Positions 47,777 through 56,600 of a DNA stretch of 64,000 nucleotides are shown one piece after another. This stretch comes from Thermodesulfobacteriota bacterium (lineage in GTDB: Bacteria > Thermosulfidibacterota > Thermosulfidibacteria > Thermosulfidibacterales > B14-G1): contig JAJSAC010000063.1 in NCBI GenBank assembly GCA_024274915.1, positions 19,976 to 83,975 of the forward strand, read 5' to 3'. How positions within the stretch are numbered: the first letter of the stretch is position 1; each line of letters begins with the position of its first letter. Below the pieces are notes generated by a model. The model searched no databases. It was not told where the DNA came from and saw only the letters and a list, made by a program, of their open reading frames with translations. The translations under genes and the position numbers were made by a program.

Positions 47777-48763
47777 GTGAAGGCAGTGGCGCTGATTTCT
47801 GGAGGATTGGACAGCCTTCTGGCTGTGAAACTGGTGGAAGAACAAGGGGTGGAGGTGTTGCCCCTGCACATGGTCACCTCCTTTACAGGGAGGAAGGACC
47901 CCGCTTTTGTTCGGGATATGGAGAGGCTTTACGGTTTGAGGGTCCATAGAGTGGTGGACTTGACCCGGGAGTTTTTGCCCCTCTTACTGGATCCGCCCCA
48001 CGGTTTTGGCAAAAACATGAACCCCTGCATAGATTGTAAGATACTCTTTCTTCGCAGGGCCAAGGAGATCATGGAAGAGGAGGGGGCCTCCTTTGTCATC
48101 ACGGGAGAGGTGATGGGACAGAGACCCATGTCCCAGAGGAGTCCTATTCTGCGCCTCATCGAAAAGGAGACGGGATTGGAGGGGCTTCTCCTCAGGCCCC
48201 TTTCTGCCCGGCTTCTGCCCCCCACCATTCCCGAGAGGGAGGGATGGGTGGACAGGGAGAGGCTGGAGGCAATCCAGGGGCGAAGCAGGAAGAGGCAACT
48301 GGAACTGGCCAAGAAGTACGGGTGGGACAAGATTCCTTCCCCTGCCGGGGGATGCCTCCTCACGGATCCCGGCTACTCCAAGAGACTCAAGGACCTTTTG
48401 GACCACCTGCCCCCCGGGGAACTCCCCTCCCTCCGGGACGTGAAACTACTCAAGGTGGGGCGCCACTTTCGCCTGTCCCCGGGGGTCAAGCTGGTGGTGG
48501 GTAGAAGGGAGGGTGAGAACACCGTGGTCAAATCCCTGGCTACTGCCAGGGATATTCTCTTGGAACCCAAAGGGTTTCCTGGCCCTACTGGTCTTCTGAT
48601 TGGCGAGGAGCCCCAGGTGGAGTTGGCGAGGGCAGCTTCACTGCTGGGTCGTTATTGCAAGGGGCTTGGACCTTTCACTTTCTTATACAGGGGCGGGAGC
48701 GTGGGGGAGATCCAGGTTTCACCCCTGCCCCCAGAAGAGGTGGACAAATGGCTCATTATTTGA
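47777..48763 (+). CDS. PP-loop ATPase, MnmA/ThiI-like tRNA sulfurtransferase homologue
   Basis: A 328-residue protein. The PP-loop ALISGGLDSLLAVKL sits at the start. Conserved Cys occur in MNPCIDCKILFLRRAKE and SPAGGCLLTDPGYSK, the layout of tRNA thiolation enzymes of the MnmA/ThiI group. A C-terminal domain (about 220-325) with LKVGRHFRLSPGVKLVVGRREGEN resembles the RNA-binding NFACT-R fold; that assignment is from memory. It probably adds sulfur to a tRNA base; which base is unknown. It overlaps plsY by 16 bases. Confidence 0.78.
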   Translation: MKAVALISGGLDSLLAVKLVEEQGVEVLPLHMVTSFTGRKDPAFVRDMERLYGLRVHRVVDLTREFLPLLLDPPHGFGKNMNPCIDCKILFLRRAKEIMEEEGASFVITGEVMGQRPMSQRSPILRLIEKETGLEGLLLRPLSARLLPPTIPEREGWVDRERLEAIQGRSRKRQLELAKKYGWDKIPSPAGGCLLTDPGYSKRLKDLLDHLPPGELPSLRDVKLLKVGRHFRLSPGVKLVVGRREGENTVVKSLATARDILLEPKGFPGPTGLLIGEEPQVELARAASLLGRYCKGLGPFTFLYRGGSVGEIQVSPLPPEEVDKWLII

Positions 48764-49350
48764 CGGTGGGGAAAGTGGTACTCCTGATTTTCTTGGCCTT
48801 TTTCCTGGGTTCTGTGCCCTTCGGTCTCCTCTTTGCCCGCCTTTTTGGGAAGAAGGATCCCCGGGAGGTGGGTAGCGGTAATGTGGGTGCCACCAATGTG
48901 GCCAGGGCGGCCGGGAAGGTGGCGGGGGTGCTCACCCTGGTCCTTGACGCTGCCAAGGGGTACTTACCGGTACTCCTGGCTTGGGGCTGGCTTAAAAGCC
49001 CCGACTACGTGGCCCTGGTGGGTCTCTTTGCTATTCTAGGCCACTGCTACTCTCCCTTTCTCGGCTTTAAAGGAGGCAAGGGGGTGGCCACGGGCTTGGG
49101 AGTTTATCTGGCCCTTTCGCCCTTGGCGGTCATTTTTGCTGCGGTGGTTTTCGGTTTGGTCATCTGGCGTTGGCGCTATGTATCTCTGGCTTCCATGAGC
49201 GCTGCCTTGGCCATGGTCCCCTTCATCTACCTGGCCCAGAGGAGCCCCATGCTCACCTTCTTCACGGCATTGATAGCCCTGCTCATCACCTGGCGGCACA
49301 GGGCCAATATCCAGCGTCTCATGAGGGGGGAGGAACCCAAATTCTTTTAG
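48748..49350 (+). CDS. plsY: glycerol-3-phosphate acyltransferase PlsY
   Basis: A 200-residue inner-membrane enzyme with about five spans, using acyl-phosphate to make lysophosphatidic acid. The three conserved motifs are present: GSVPFGLLFAR with VGSGNVGATNVARAAG, GHCYSPFLGFKGGKGVATG, and RHRANIQRLMRGEE at the end. The ATG has AGAAGAGGTGG before it and lies inside the PP-loop gene's end. Length and topology are normal. Confidence 0.96.
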   Translation: MAHYLTVGKVVLLIFLAFFLGSVPFGLLFARLFGKKDPREVGSGNVGATNVARAAGKVAGVLTLVLDAAKGYLPVLLAWGWLKSPDYVALVGLFAILGHCYSPFLGFKGGKGVATGLGVYLALSPLAVIFAAVVFGLVIWRWRYVSLASMSAALAMVPFIYLAQRSPMLTFFTALIALLITWRHRANIQRLMRGEEPKFF

Positions 49351-49549
49351 TGAAATAGCGAGAGAGTGAAGTAGTGGGATAGTGAGACAGCGAAATGGCG
49401 AGGGATTCAAATAGTTAGATAACAAAACAGCAAAGTGGTAAAATGATTAAATAGGCGAGTATTCCCACACCCACACACCCTCACTCCCTCGCTACTTTAC
49501 TACCTCACCCCTTACACCTCACGCCTTACTCCTTACTCCTCTTACTTCC
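49351..49549. repeat. intergenic short-word repeat block, purine half then pyrimidine half
   Basis: A 199-base gap between plsY and a minus-strand gene. The left half is built of words like GTGAAGTAGTGGGATAGTGAG and GCGAAATGGCGAG. The right half is built of their complements (CCTCGCTACTTTACTACCTCACC, CCTTACTCCTTACTCC). The change-over lies near 49450-49460. The halves can pair imperfectly over most of their length. No gene is seen. Confidence 0.6.
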
Positions 49550-50008
49550 TTACTTCTTTACTCCCTCCCTCCTCCCTAGTCCCTCTTTGTATCCCTCCAG
49601 GAGGCAGGCCTTGGCGGGTTTCTTTTTGGGGTAGAGGACCCGGGGTTTAAGCCATAGGGCCAGGAGGCGGTCGTTCTTGTCTTTGCCCTTGGCCATCCTC
49701 TCCATGGCCGTTTTCCCCAGCCTTTTCCCCACCCAGTGGAAGTAGGGGCAAGAAAAGATCTGGATGCCCACGTACAGTACGAAGAAGGCGGCCATGACCA
49801 TGGCCATGAGGCGATTGTAGTCTATGGCCCTTCTGTAGATGAGGGCTAGTACGGCTCCTGTGAGGACCATGATGAAGGGGCCCAGGGTGAGGCCTGCACC
49901 CCAGGGTACCACAGACAACATGGAGTTGGGGAGGGGCATGAGGAAGGTGAAGGCCAGCCCCGCTGCCAGGGAGATGAAGAAGAGTCGGGGTTCATACCGG
50001 GACCGCAC
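49550..50008 (-). CDS. membrane protein of unknown function
   Basis: A 152-residue protein starting with GTG. It has three or four hydrophobic segments (FFISLAAGLAFTFLMPL, LTLGPFIMVLTGAVLALIY, LMAMVMAAFFVLYVGIQIF) and then a basic, probably cytoplasmic tail of about 60 residues rich in Lys and Arg. I recognise no family. It overlaps the preceding DHODH-like gene by 17 bases and is probably translated with it. Its end runs into the word-repeat block. Confidence 0.7.
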   Translation of the reverse strand: MRSRYEPRLFFISLAAGLAFTFLMPLPNSMLSVVPWGAGLTLGPFIMVLTGAVLALIYRRAIDYNRLMAMVMAAFFVLYVGIQIFSCPYFHWVGKRLGKTAMERMAKGKDKNDRLLALWLKPRVLYPKKKPAKACLLEGYKEGLGRREGVKK

Positions 50009-51077
50009 TGGATCCCACCACTCCTTTGTATTCTAGGGCCAGGTAGGGATTGAACATGGCCCCGGTGCAGGTGAACACGGCTTGGACTCCCAGGTTCAGG
50101 TATTCCTCAACGTGGGAGGGATGGGTCACTCCCCCGCATCCGCATATGGCCAGGTCATACTTCTCTACCTCTTTTATGGCCAGGGCTTCCTTTGCAAAGG
50201 CCAGGCCACACTGCCTTATGGCCCATCCGCACACACCGCTAGTGGTCCTTTCGGGGCCCAGGGCGGGCTGTCCCCCTTCGTCTACCACTGAGAGGGATAC
50301 GGAGTTTATCCCCACAATCCCTTGGACCCAGGGGGCCAGGGCTTTCATGAGCCCTTTCAGTTCCCGTCCCAGAAGAAGGCCCACTTTGATGAGGACTGGG
50401 GTGTCTTCCAGAACCTTTCTCACTTCCCGGGCGATACGTCCTGCCAGGGGGGGGTCGGTGTAGATGACTCCTTCCCCTTCTGCCGTGTTGGGGCATGAAA
50501 AGTTGAGTTCCACCACAGGTACACCCGTCTCCTTTATCATTGACGACACCCGAACGAAGTCTTGAACAAGCCTCTCTTCGCTATCCTCAAAGGTGCCCAC
50601 TCCACTCACTATAATGACTTGCCCCTTCCTCAGGTGGTCCAGGGCCCTCTCCACGTCTTCTTGCCAGTCCGGAGGTTCTAGGCTTGGCATGCCGAAGGAG
50701 TTGGTGATGGTGACTTGCCGTGGGGAGGGAGGTTCCCAGTTCCGGGGGGCCACTACCCTGTGGGGCAGGTCTCGGGGACTGAGCATGGGGGTTCTGACAA
50801 AGAGGCAATTGGGCCAAGGATGGACGGGATACTGGCGGCTACGCACCGTCTTGTAGACCAGGATGTCGTAGCCCAGCTGGGCGTAAAGCTTTATCCATTT
50901 AGAGTCCAGCAGGAGCCCTGCTGGTATGCCCAGGGGAGAGTTAAGGGTGTGGCCTAAGAAGGGGAAGGCAGGCTGGGTCTTCCAGGGGGGGATCTCTCCC
51001 GTGAATCGGGGACCCTGCTCTAGATTGTGGTAGTAGTCCCGGTCCATGTCATAGGTAGCCAGCCCTTTGATGGACAT
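49992..51077 (-). CDS. dihydroorotate dehydrogenase-like flavoprotein
   Basis: A 361-residue TIM-barrel protein with the DHODH-type core: LNSPLGIPAGLLLDSKWI, LGYDILVYKTVRS, VVELNFSCPNT (catalytic-loop region), PVLIKVGLLLG and IVGINSVS. DLAICGCGGVTHPSHVEEYL near the end binds the FMN phosphate. It differs from PyrD in several inserts and sits with no pyrimidine gene, so the substrate may not be dihydroorotate. The start at 51077 has GGGGGAAAT before it; the long upstream extension of this frame is spurious because it covers comF. Confidence 0.8.
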   Translation of the reverse strand: MSIKGLATYDMDRDYYHNLEQGPRFTGEIPPWKTQPAFPFLGHTLNSPLGIPAGLLLDSKWIKLYAQLGYDILVYKTVRSRQYPVHPWPNCLFVRTPMLSPRDLPHRVVAPRNWEPPSPRQVTITNSFGMPSLEPPDWQEDVERALDHLRKGQVIIVSGVGTFEDSEERLVQDFVRVSSMIKETGVPVVELNFSCPNTAEGEGVIYTDPPLAGRIAREVRKVLEDTPVLIKVGLLLGRELKGLMKALAPWVQGIVGINSVSLSVVDEGGQPALGPERTTSGVCGWAIRQCGLAFAKEALAIKEVEKYDLAICGCGGVTHPSHVEEYLNLGVQAVFTCTGAMFNPYLALEYKGVVGSSAVPV

Positions 51078-51128
51078 ATTTCCCCCTTTCGTTGAAAGGT
51101 TTGCTCTTTTGTTATAGATGCTGAAGCC

Positions 51129-51842
51129 ATGATAAGCAAAGATCTTTTTATTTCTCTGTTGAACAGGGTGGTGCCTTCTAGATGCCGGGGCTGCGGGGGA
51201 CCTTCTGCTCAGGGCCTGTGCCAGGCCTGTAGGGACGGGGTGGTCTTTTTGGAGGCCACTTGCACCCGGTGTGGTCTTCCCTACGACAGGGAGGTGCCCA
51301 TCTGCGGCAGGTGCGTTGGTAAGAGGCTCTACCTGGATTCGGTAGTGGCCCTCTATCTCTATGCTCCCCCTGTGAAGGATTTGATCCACGGGTGGAAGTA
51401 TTACAGGGATGGACGCTCGTGGGAGGCCATCCAGGAACTTCTCCTGAATGGCCTGGAGAGAAGGGAACTGGTCCTCAAGGCACTGGCCCTGGATGGGGTG
51501 GTTCCTGTCCCCCTCCATTGGCGGAGACAATGGAGCAGGGAGTTCAACCAGTCCCTTTTCTTGGCCGAGGAGGTGGCGGATTTCCTACGGGTGCCCCTCA
51601 TGGACGGCATTGTGAAAAGGGTTCGCCATACCCCTCACCAGATGGGTTTGTCTGCCGGGGAGAGGATGAGAAACTTGAAGGGCGCCTTCTCTCTGAAGGG
51701 GGACGTGGCGGGGAAGGTTCTCCTATTGGTGGACGACGTGGCCACCACCCTGGCTACGGCTTCCCAGGTGGCCCGGGCGTTGGTGGAGGGAGGGGCCCGG
51801 GGGGTTCATCTTTTGGTCCTGGCTCGGGCGGCAGGGGGGTAA
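51129..51842 (+). CDS. comF: ComF family protein (phosphoribosyltransferase fold)
   Basis: A 237-residue protein. Two N-terminal zinc-binding Cys clusters (CRGCGGPSAQGLCQAC and CTRCGLPYDREVPICGRC) are followed by a type I PRTase domain with the PRPP-binding motif VLLLVDDVATTLATASQ and RRQWSREFNQSLFLAEEVA. In competent bacteria ComFC helps bring single-stranded DNA inside; here a type IV pilus operon is also present. It ends in TAATG, sharing one base with prmA. Confidence 0.9.
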   Translation: MISKDLFISLLNRVVPSRCRGCGGPSAQGLCQACRDGVVFLEATCTRCGLPYDREVPICGRCVGKRLYLDSVVALYLYAPPVKDLIHGWKYYRDGRSWEAIQELLLNGLERRELVLKALALDGVVPVPLHWRRQWSREFNQSLFLAEEVADFLRVPLMDGIVKRVRHTPHQMGLSAGERMRNLKGAFSLKGDVAGKVLLLVDDVATTLATASQVARALVEGGARGVHLLVLARAAGG

Positions 51843-52651
51843 TGATGCTCTGGGTGGCCCACATGCCCTTGCCTCCCTCCTGTGTCGAGGAGGTTTTGGA
51901 GGCCCGGCTCCTGGACCTGGAGGATGTCACCTTTTCCTGGGAAGAAAGGGAGGGAGAGAGGTTTTTGGTTCTTTACGCTTCTCGACCTGTGGACGTGGCT
52001 CTGGAGGGCCTTCCCAGGCCCGAGTGGAGGGAGATGCCGGCGGGTTGGGAGGTTCGGTACCGGGAATATTTCCGTGGTTTTCCTTGGGGAGGGAAGCTTT
52101 ACATCCATCCTCCCTGGGAGAAGGGGGACTCCGGGCGTATCAATGTGGTTATCAACCCTGGTCGGGGTTTTGGCACAGGAACCCATGGCACCACCCGGTT
52201 GTGCCTTTCTTTCCTGGAAGATGTGGTGAGCCGGGAAAGGCCGGGAGTTGTGCTGGATGTGGGGACTGGTTCGGGGATCTTGGCTATAGCCGCCGTTAAG
52301 TTGGGGGTTCCCCGGGCGGTGGCGGTGGACGTCGACATGGACGCTCTGTGCAGCGCCCGGGAGAACCTGGCCCTCAACGGGGTCCAGGATCGGGTGGTCC
52401 TGGTGGCTGGTGGTCCCCAGGCGTTGAGGGGGACGTTTCCCCTGGTGATAGCCAACCTCCACTTTTACGCTTTTTTAAAGATATCCAAGGATCTTGCCCG
52501 CCTTACCGCCCCCGGCGGGTATCTCGTCATATCCGGATTTCTGGCGAAGGATGGTTTCGCGATGGTGGATGAAATGGCCTCGGTGGGTTTCCGGGAAGTG
52601 GAAGAAGAGGGTCTAGGAGGCTGGGGAGGACTGCTCTTTGTCCGTGGTTAG
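51842..52651 (+). CDS. prmA: ribosomal protein L11 methyltransferase
   Basis: A 269-residue SAM-dependent methyltransferase. Its N-terminal substrate-recruiting domain is short. The catalytic part shows NPGRGFGTGTHGTTRLCL (the PrmA hallmark), LDVGTGSGILAIAAVKLG (SAM motif I), AVDVDMDALCSARENLALNGV, and IANLHFYAFLKI in place of the usual NIL motif. It trimethylates L11 in relatives. The diverged NLHF motif is the only odd point. Adjacent rsmE is the usual neighbour. Confidence 0.9.
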   Translation: MMLWVAHMPLPPSCVEEVLEARLLDLEDVTFSWEEREGERFLVLYASRPVDVALEGLPRPEWREMPAGWEVRYREYFRGFPWGGKLYIHPPWEKGDSGRINVVINPGRGFGTGTHGTTRLCLSFLEDVVSRERPGVVLDVGTGSGILAIAAVKLGVPRAVAVDVDMDALCSARENLALNGVQDRVVLVAGGPQALRGTFPLVIANLHFYAFLKISKDLARLTAPGGYLVISGFLAKDGFAMVDEMASVGFREVEEEGLGGWGGLLFVRG

Positions 52652-53339
52652 GGTGCTGGTGGAGGATGTGGAATTGGTTCCTGGGGAGTTGGTTTTGCCC
52701 CCTGGAGAAGCCCATCACCTTCGGGTGAGGAGGGTTTCTCTGGGGGATAGGGTGGTGGTTCTGGACGGTAGGGGTAGGGAGGCCAGGGGGATTCTAGTGG
52801 CCCGGGACAGGGTGGCGATAGAGGAGGTGACGGAGAACCTGGAGAGGGAGCCTGCCGTGATCCTCACCCTTTATTTGGGCCTTCTCAAAGGGGAGAAGAT
52901 GGACCTGGTGGTCCAGAAGGTGACAGAGTTGGGTGTGGCCAGGTTGGTTCCCCTTTTGAGCCGGAGGTGTGTGCCCCGCCCCCGGCCTTCCCGGGTGGAG
53001 CGTTGGAGGGCCATTGCCCGAGATGCCCTGAAGCAGTGCGGAGGGACGGTGTTGCCCCGGATCGACCCCCCTGTTCCCCTTGAGGAGGTGGTTTTGGAAG
53101 GTGAGGGCTGGGTTCTGTGGGAGGGGGAGAAGGAGAGAACCCTGCCCCGGGTTGCCTCCGGGTGGAAGGTGGCTTTGGCCGTGGGGCCCGAGGGGGGATG
53201 GGAGGAGTGGGAGGTGGAACTGTTGGAGGCAAAGGGTTTTGTGCCTGCCACTTTAGGTCCCCGGATTTTGAGGTCTGAGACGGCAGCCATAGTGGGAATG
53301 GGAATACTGCTGTGGAGTACAGGCAGAGGCAAGGGCTAA
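52638..53339 (+). CDS. rsmE: 16S rRNA (uracil-1498-N3)-methyltransferase
   Basis: A 233-residue SPOUT-class methyltransferase. The N-terminal PUA-like domain (GEAHHLRVRRVSLGDRVVVLDG) is followed by the knotted domain with LGLLKGEKMDLVVQKVTELGV, ALAVGPEGGWEEWEVELLEA and LGPRILRSETAAIVGMGIL. The TTG start overlaps prmA; an in-frame GTG two codons later is possible. The protein ends GRGKG at the left arm of a perfect inverted repeat. Confidence 0.94.
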   Translation: MSVVRVLVEDVELVPGELVLPPGEAHHLRVRRVSLGDRVVVLDGRGREARGILVARDRVAIEEVTENLEREPAVILTLYLGLLKGEKMDLVVQKVTELGVARLVPLLSRRCVPRPRPSRVERWRAIARDALKQCGGTVLPRIDPPVPLEEVVLEGEGWVLWEGEKERTLPRVASGWKVALAVGPEGGWEEWEVELLEAKGFVPATLGPRILRSETAAIVGMGILLWSTGRGKG

Positions 53340-53395
53340 GGTAGAGGTAGAGATGGAGGAGAGGTTTTTCTCAACTTTAACCTCTACCTCTACCT
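53339..53395. repeat. perfect 14-bp inverted repeat of AGGTAG words between rsmE and nth
   Basis: AGGTAGAGGTAGAG (53339-53352) and CTCTACCTCTACCT (53382-53395) are exact reverse complements, separated by 29 bases. Each arm is a tandem copy of the word GAGGTA. It has the same build (purine words, then their complements) as the larger word-repeat junctions. No T tract follows. Confidence 0.8.
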
Positions 53396-53417
53396 GTTCC
53401 AACTGGGGGGTGGAACG

Positions 53418-54074
53418 TTGGCGAGGTTCGACATCCATAGGGCCTTGAAAATCCTGGAAAGGGAGTATCCCAGGTGGAGGGAGCCCGTTGTCACCCGGAT
53501 GGCCAGGGAGAAGAGGGATCCCTTCAAGGTGCTAATCTCCTGCATCCTGAGCCTCCGGACCCAGGACGGAACCACCAAGGAGGCTTCCCAGCGGCTCTTT
53601 GCCCTGGCGGAGACCCCCCAGGAGATGGTGAAACTCTCGGAAGAGGAGATTTCCCGGGCCATCTACCCCGTGGGTTTTTATCGAAACAAGGCCAGACAGA
53701 TCAGAGAGATCTGTCGGATCCTCTTGGAGGACTACGGCGGGAAGGTGCCCCAAGAGCTGAAGGAGCTTCTCAAGCTTCCCGGTGTGGGCCGAAAGACGGC
53801 AAACCTGGTCCTCACCCGGGGCTTTAACAAGCCGGGTATCTGCGTGGATACCCACGTCCACAGGATATGCAACCGGTGGGGTTACGTGGAGACCAAGACC
53901 CCTGAGGAGACGGAGATGGCCTTGAGGGAGAAGCTACCCCCCCAGTATTGGCTGAGGATAAACGACCTGTTGGTGGCTTTTGGCCAGAACGTGTGCCGGC
54001 CCATCTCTCCATTGTGCAGCCAGTGCCCCCTGGAGGGTATGTGTCCCCAAATGGGTGTGGACCGGCATCGTTAG
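53418..54074 (+). CDS. nth: endonuclease III (DNA glycosylase/AP lyase)
   Basis: A 218-residue HhH-GPD glycosylase for oxidised pyrimidines. The helix-hairpin-helix [16 protein letters not shown] supplies the catalytic Lys environment; [13 protein letters not shown] has the catalytic Asp. The C-terminal iron-sulfur loop has four Cys in C-x6-C-x2-C-x5-C ([17 protein letters not shown]). An unusual [10 protein letters not shown] replaces the common LSTQTTD. The start is TTG. It overlaps mreB tail to tail by 4 bases. Confidence 0.93.
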   Translation: MARFDIHRALKILEREYPRWREPVVTRMAREKRDPFKVLISCILSLRTQDGTTKEASQRLFALAETPQEMVKLSEEEISRAIYPVGFYRNKARQIREICRILLEDYGGKVPQELKELLKLPGVGRKTANLVLTRGFNKPGICVDTHVHRICNRWGYVETKTPEETEMALREKLPPQYWLRINDLLVAFGQNVCRPISPLCSQCPLEGMCPQMGVDRHR

Positions 54075-55126
54075 GTGATGCAGGCCTTTTTAAACCTGTG
54101 GAACTCCTCCAGGGCCCTGCCGGCTCCCCTCACCACACTGGTTAAGGGATCCTCCGCCATCTTGACGGGTATGGAGATGTGCTCTTCTATGAACCGATCC
54201 ATGCCCCGGATGAGAGAGCCTCCGCCCGTGAGGAAGATGCCCTCCCGGTGGATGTCTGATTGGAGCTCGGGGGTGGTCTTGTCCAGGACCTCCCGTATAA
54301 TCTCCAAGATCTGGTACAGGGGAGTCTGAATGGCTTCTGCCACCTGGGCCGAGGAGAGGATCACCTCTTTGGGAGTTCCTGTTACCAGGTCTCTCCCCCT
54401 TACAGGGCAGGTTTCCCCATTGTCCTGGGGGTAAGCGGAGCCGATCTTGATCTTCACCTCTTCGGCCTCTAGGTGGCCGATCATAAGGTGATGGCTGGTC
54501 CTTACGTACTGGGCTATGGCGCTGTCCATCTCGTCTCCCGCCACCCTTTTGGAGTCACTCACTGCCGTGGCCCCCATGGAGATGACGGCCACGTCGGTAG
54601 TGCCTCCCCCGATGTCCACCACCATCACCCCTTGGGGATTGTCTATGGCCAGTCCTGCTCCGATGGCGGCAGCCATGGGTTCCTCTATGAGGAAGACCTT
54701 GCCCGCTCCACATTGGAAGGCAGCGTCTATGACGGCCTTTTTCTCCACCTGGGTGATGCCCGAAGGCACGCAGATGATGATCCGGGGTTTGAGGATCCTG
54801 CCCAGACGGCTGAGAGCCTTGTTTATGAAGTGCTTGATCATGAGTTGGGCAGGCTCCAGATCGTTGATGACACCATCTTTTATCGGCCTGTAGACCTCGA
54901 TATGCCTGGGTGCCCTGCCCCACATAACCTTGGCCTCCATACCCACGGCATGGATGGACCCTTCCTGGGTATTGATGGCGATGTAGGAGGGTTCGTTGAG
55001 GACGATGCCCTTCCCTTTTACATAGACCAGGGTGTTGGCCGTCCCCAGGTCCATGGCTATGTCTTTGCCCACGGAGCCCAGGCCAGCGCCTGGGAGTTTG
55101 CCAAAAATTCTAGACAGTATCCCCAT
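54071..55126 (-). CDS. mreB: rod-shape-determining protein MreB
   Basis: A 351-residue bacterial actin that organises peptidoglycan synthesis at the inner membrane. Nucleotide-binding motifs are [15 protein letters not shown] (phosphate 1), [15 protein letters not shown] (phosphate 2) and [14 protein letters not shown] (adenosine). [11 protein letters not shown] is also typical. The short N-terminus [10 protein letters not shown] could be an amphipathic membrane anchor. mreC and mreD do not follow; instead mreB lies 3 bases after a GAF-domain gene. Confidence 0.96.
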   Translation of the reverse strand: MGILSRIFGKLPGAGLGSVGKDIAMDLGTANTLVYVKGKGIVLNEPSYIAINTQEGSIHAVGMEAKVMWGRAPRHIEVYRPIKDGVINDLEPAQLMIKHFINKALSRLGRILKPRIIICVPSGITQVEKKAVIDAAFQCGAGKVFLIEEPMAAAIGAGLAIDNPQGVMVVDIGGGTTDVAVISMGATAVSDSKRVAGDEMDSAIAQYVRTSHHLMIGHLEAEEVKIKIGSAYPQDNGETCPVRGRDLVTGTPKEVILSSAQVAEAIQTPLYQILEIIREVLDKTTPELQSDIHREGIFLTGGGSLIRGMDRFIEEHISIPVKMAEDPLTSVVRGAGRALEEFHRFKKACIT

Positions 55127-55129
55127 CTC

Positions 55130-56470
55130 TTAGATCCTGAAAAGCCCTTTTCCTTGATTTAACCCTTTCATGAGACTCTGCATCACCTCTTCAGCTCCTT
55201 TCTTCACGGATGGAGGTATAACCTCCCAGGTGACCTTCACCTCTGCCTTGGTTCCGTTGAGGGAGGAGGTGAGGGGGAGGTTTTTCTCCATGGCTTTTCC
55301 TGAAGCCTCCAAATACTTGGTATCCCTGTGGACCTTATAGCCCACCAGGATGTTGCCTCTGAAGGAACATACCCTACCTTCCAGGCTTTGGGCAAACTCT
55401 TCTTCCAAGGTGCGTAGGATCTTCTCTGTCTTAAATACTCCCATCTTTTTGTCTAGGTCTTCCAGGTTTTTCACCTTGCATGCCACCAAAAGCAGGGCGC
55501 TTTCTCCCTGGCCCACCTTCTCCATTGCCTTCTCCAGCTCTTCCGCGAAGCTGGGAAAGGATGGCGATTCAGTGGATGCCTGCATCCTTTCAAGGTTGGG
55601 CTCCAGAAGCTTTGCCAGGGTGTTAACCAGGTCCAGTATTTCTATGGAGAGATCATGCACTCCTCGGGAGGCCAATCCCAGATACCCGGGAATTTCTTCC
55701 ATGGGGACGATAATGACGGAGGGGAATCGGGCTTCCCCTATCCCCATGATAAAGGGCGCCTTATCTTTACCCTTGTGGATATAAGGGGTGCCCTTCTCTA
55801 TCACCTTTTGCCAAGGGGTGCCTCTGATGGGCAGGGTTCTGTCCAGATACTCTGTGGAGAGGGGGCCGTAGCCTAAGGCCACTTTAAGATTCCCACGGTC
55901 CTGGTAGAGGACCATGGCTTCTTCCACTCCCATCTCCTCCATCACCTTGGAGAACCCTTCTTGAAGCTGTTCCCCCGTGGGCAAAGGGGGATGGAGATGG
56001 TGGAGCATACTGGTGACGGCCAGGTATTTGCCACTATTTATTAGTTTGGGCCTCAGATCCTTGGCTTTTTCCAAGATCATGTCTATGAGATGGGAGAAGT
56101 GGACCAGGAGCTTTTGGTGCTTCTCTGTGAACCTGTACTGGCGTTTGGTGTCAACACACAGGATACCCTTACCTTCTCCCACTCGGGCAGCCATGAAGGT
56201 TTTAACGTCTTCGTGGTCGGAGTAGTAAGGGATTTCGTACCTCTTCTTGTCTAGGCCCTCTAGAACAAAGGTCTCCTTGTCCAGGGCCAGGGTGAGGATG
56301 CCACCGTCTTCCAGTTTGAGACCCAGGGGATGACGTATATGGGGGCTGAGGGAATGGTGGACCACCATAATGAGTTTCTCCTCCTTCACCAGGAAGAGGG
56401 CGGCGGTGAAAGCTTCTAGGGTGTTGCTAATAAGTTTAACAATTTCCTGGAGTTCTTCTTTGAAAAGCAT
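55130..56470 (-). CDS. GAF-type sensor protein with a degenerate GGDEF-like C-terminus
   Basis: A 446-residue soluble protein. Residues about 1-145 and 160-300 each look like a GAF domain (YSDHEDVKTFMAARVGEGKGILCVDTKR; ARFPSVIIVPMEEIPGYLGLASRG). The last 110 residues (LLLVACKVKNLEDLDKKMGVFKTEKILRTLEEEF, then RGNILVGYKVHRD) have the pattern of a GGDEF fold but no GGDEF/GGEEF motif, so cyclase activity is not expected. It is placed 3 bases ahead of mreB in a two-gene unit, suggesting it senses something that bears on cell shape. The family assignment is tentative. Confidence 0.6.
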   Translation of the reverse strand: MLFKEELQEIVKLISNTLEAFTAALFLVKEEKLIMVVHHSLSPHIRHPLGLKLEDGGILTLALDKETFVLEGLDKKRYEIPYYSDHEDVKTFMAARVGEGKGILCVDTKRQYRFTEKHQKLLVHFSHLIDMILEKAKDLRPKLINSGKYLAVTSMLHHLHPPLPTGEQLQEGFSKVMEEMGVEEAMVLYQDRGNLKVALGYGPLSTEYLDRTLPIRGTPWQKVIEKGTPYIHKGKDKAPFIMGIGEARFPSVIIVPMEEIPGYLGLASRGVHDLSIEILDLVNTLAKLLEPNLERMQASTESPSFPSFAEELEKAMEKVGQGESALLLVACKVKNLEDLDKKMGVFKTEKILRTLEEEFAQSLEGRVCSFRGNILVGYKVHRDTKYLEASGKAMEKNLPLTSSLNGTKAEVKVTWEVIPPSVKKGAEEVMQSLMKGLNQGKGLFRI

Positions 56471-56600
56471 CTCTTCCCCTGGATCAGGAGTGTGACTTTA
56501 TACTAAGGGTCCCTTGGCGTGGTGTCAATTGATGGGTGTAAAAAATGGGCGGGGAATGGATCAACCTGTCCTTGCTCCTGAAGGCTTTTTTGTTTACTAG

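Noticed and set aside
51078-51530. 150-residue N-terminal extension of the DHODH-like protein
   Set aside because: It would overlap comF on the other strand; the ATG at 51077 has a good ribosome site and the family core begins just after it.
55130-56470. Active diguanylate cyclase
   Set aside because: The C-terminal region has no GGDEF or GGEEF motif, so at most the fold is kept.
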